Assembly (NCBI GenBank): GCA_029098165.1
Contig: JAQXNU010000043.1
Location: 1-37,817 of the forward strand
Length of the DNA stretch: 37,817 bases
DNA from: Clostridiales bacterium
GTDB taxonomy: Bacteria; Bacillota; Clostridia; Lachnospirales; Lachnospiraceae
Reading direction: 5' to 3'
The translations under genes were made by a program, and so were the position numbers. Position 1 is the stretch's first letter; each line of letters begins with the position of its first letter. The notes beneath the pieces are model-generated. The model did no database searches and was not told the DNA's origin. It saw only the letters and a list, made by a program, of their open reading frames with translations. Of the stretch, positions 36,993-37,817 are shown in pieces.

Positions 36993-37817
36993 TTATTCTC
37001 CTACTATGCCATCTCCATCACGATCGTCCATATACTTGTACAACCAATGATCTTTATAAATTGGCATCGTATAACCAGCATCCTTCGCTTCTTTGATTGT
37101 CACTTTCCCATTGCCATTCTTATCGATTTTTTGCAATTCCTTCTTTTCATCGAACGTAGAGTTTGTTTCCTCTACTTTCTCTGGTATAATCTCTGGTTCA
37201 GACTCTGGTTTTTCTGGCATAGTTTCTGGTTTGACATCTGGTTTCTTCTGTGGATTCATCTGAGGCACGATTTCTTCTTTTTTCTGAGTCGAATCATTTT
37301 GCTTCTCTGGATTCCCATTTGCAAACTCATCTACTATTCTTCTACCTTTTAGTGTATATTCATATTTGTATCTCGAAGGGATCTGAGTTTTGGTATCAGG
37401 GTAAGTGATAGTAGCAATAAAGTTTTGACATCCACCTGCATCACGGATTACTTTCTCCATATATGCCTGGTCACCATGTCTGTTCAATGTACTATCTTGA
37501 GGTGTTATGTTATAAGCATTCGATACTCCGCCTAAGGAATCAGCAATTACATGGCCTTCATCGAGATCCTTTCTCTCCACTCCCGGTACTTTTGCTTCAT
37601 CATAATAATATCTACCATTTGATTTTACTGGCTCATTTTTTTCATCTTGCAGAATAATCTTGTCAGCGATTACGGTCACCAGTTGGCCATACTCATTCGT
37701 TAATGCCCAATATTCTCGATCTCCGAACCCGATGTCCACCGCAACATTCGCTTGTCGATTTCCAGACAAATCTCCACCATCTACTTCGATAATGGTGTAT
37801 TCTTTTCCACCATATTT
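36993..37817 (-). CDS. DNA/RNA non-specific endonuclease-like protein with C-terminal Ca-binding/Excalibur-like tail (N-terminus runs off window)
   Basis: 'RKDLDEGHVIADSLGGVSNAYNITPQDSTLNRHGDQAYME' (Endonuclea_NS_2-like), Pro/Glu-rich linker, 'IDKNGNGKVTIKEAKDAG...YKYMDDRDGDGIVGE'. Frame is open to the edge ('KYGGKEYTIIEVDGGDLSGNRQ'). Confidence 0.85.
   Translation of the reverse strand, partial: KYGGKEYTIIEVDGGDLSGNRQANVAVDIGFGDREYWALTNEYGQLVTVIADKIILQDEKNEPVKSNGRYYYDEAKVPGVERKDLDEGHVIADSLGGVSNAYNITPQDSTLNRHGDQAYMEKVIRDAGGCQNFIATITYPDTKTQIPSRYKYEYTLKGRRIVDEFANGNPEKQNDSTQKKEEIVPQMNPQKKPDVKPETMPEKPESEPEIIPEKVEETNSTFDEKKELQKIDKNGNGKVTIKEAKDAGYTMPIYKDHWLYKYMDDRDGDGIVGE

Noticed and set aside
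1-37817. CRISPR arrays, rRNA or tRNA genes
   Set aside because: No regularly spaced direct repeats, rRNA-conserved blocks or tRNA cloverleaf/TTCRA-type motifs were noticed; not verified with tRNAscan or CRISPR finders.

Overview
This 37.8 kb AT-rich window looks like a Bacillota (Clostridia/Lachnospiraceae-like) chromosome; taxonomy is inferred from gene content only. The left ~17.5 kb is an accessory region. It holds (i) a double-glycine-leader, Cys-containing bacteriocin-like precursor followed by a C39-peptidase ABC exporter, a membrane-anchored CxxC thioredoxin-fold protein and an FtsX-type permease; (ii) an integration-type island (serine recombinase, DUF5348-like protein, truncated tyrosine-recombinase-like ORF) with inverted repeats next to the serine recombinase; (iii) metK, a secreted alpha/beta hydrolase and a dense set of unusual regulators (receiver-less or degenerate-receiver winged-helix proteins, a double-receiver protein, an XRE repressor); and (iv) three tandem 45-47 aa paralogous peptides absent from the supplied ORF track. 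These share the motif E-V-x-[IV]-Y-T-D-D-C-G-x5-C-x2-D-C and lie directly downstream of an ABC ATPase/permease pair. They are the best candidate for an undescribed system. An IS110-family element with a structured, bridge-RNA-like 5' non-coding region follows. The right part is more conventional: a MerR-methyltransferase fusion, an rfbABDC-type dTDP-rhamnose operon preceded by a textbook MerR-type promoter (19-bp spacer containing a perfect dyad), a flavodiiron protein, a decayed AraC/GyrI + GNAT locus, an Fe-ADH, a CPBP protease, a two-component system convergent with an ABC transporter/serine-hydrolase operon, and an edge-truncated secreted nuclease. All family calls come from reading motifs in the translations; no database search was possible.
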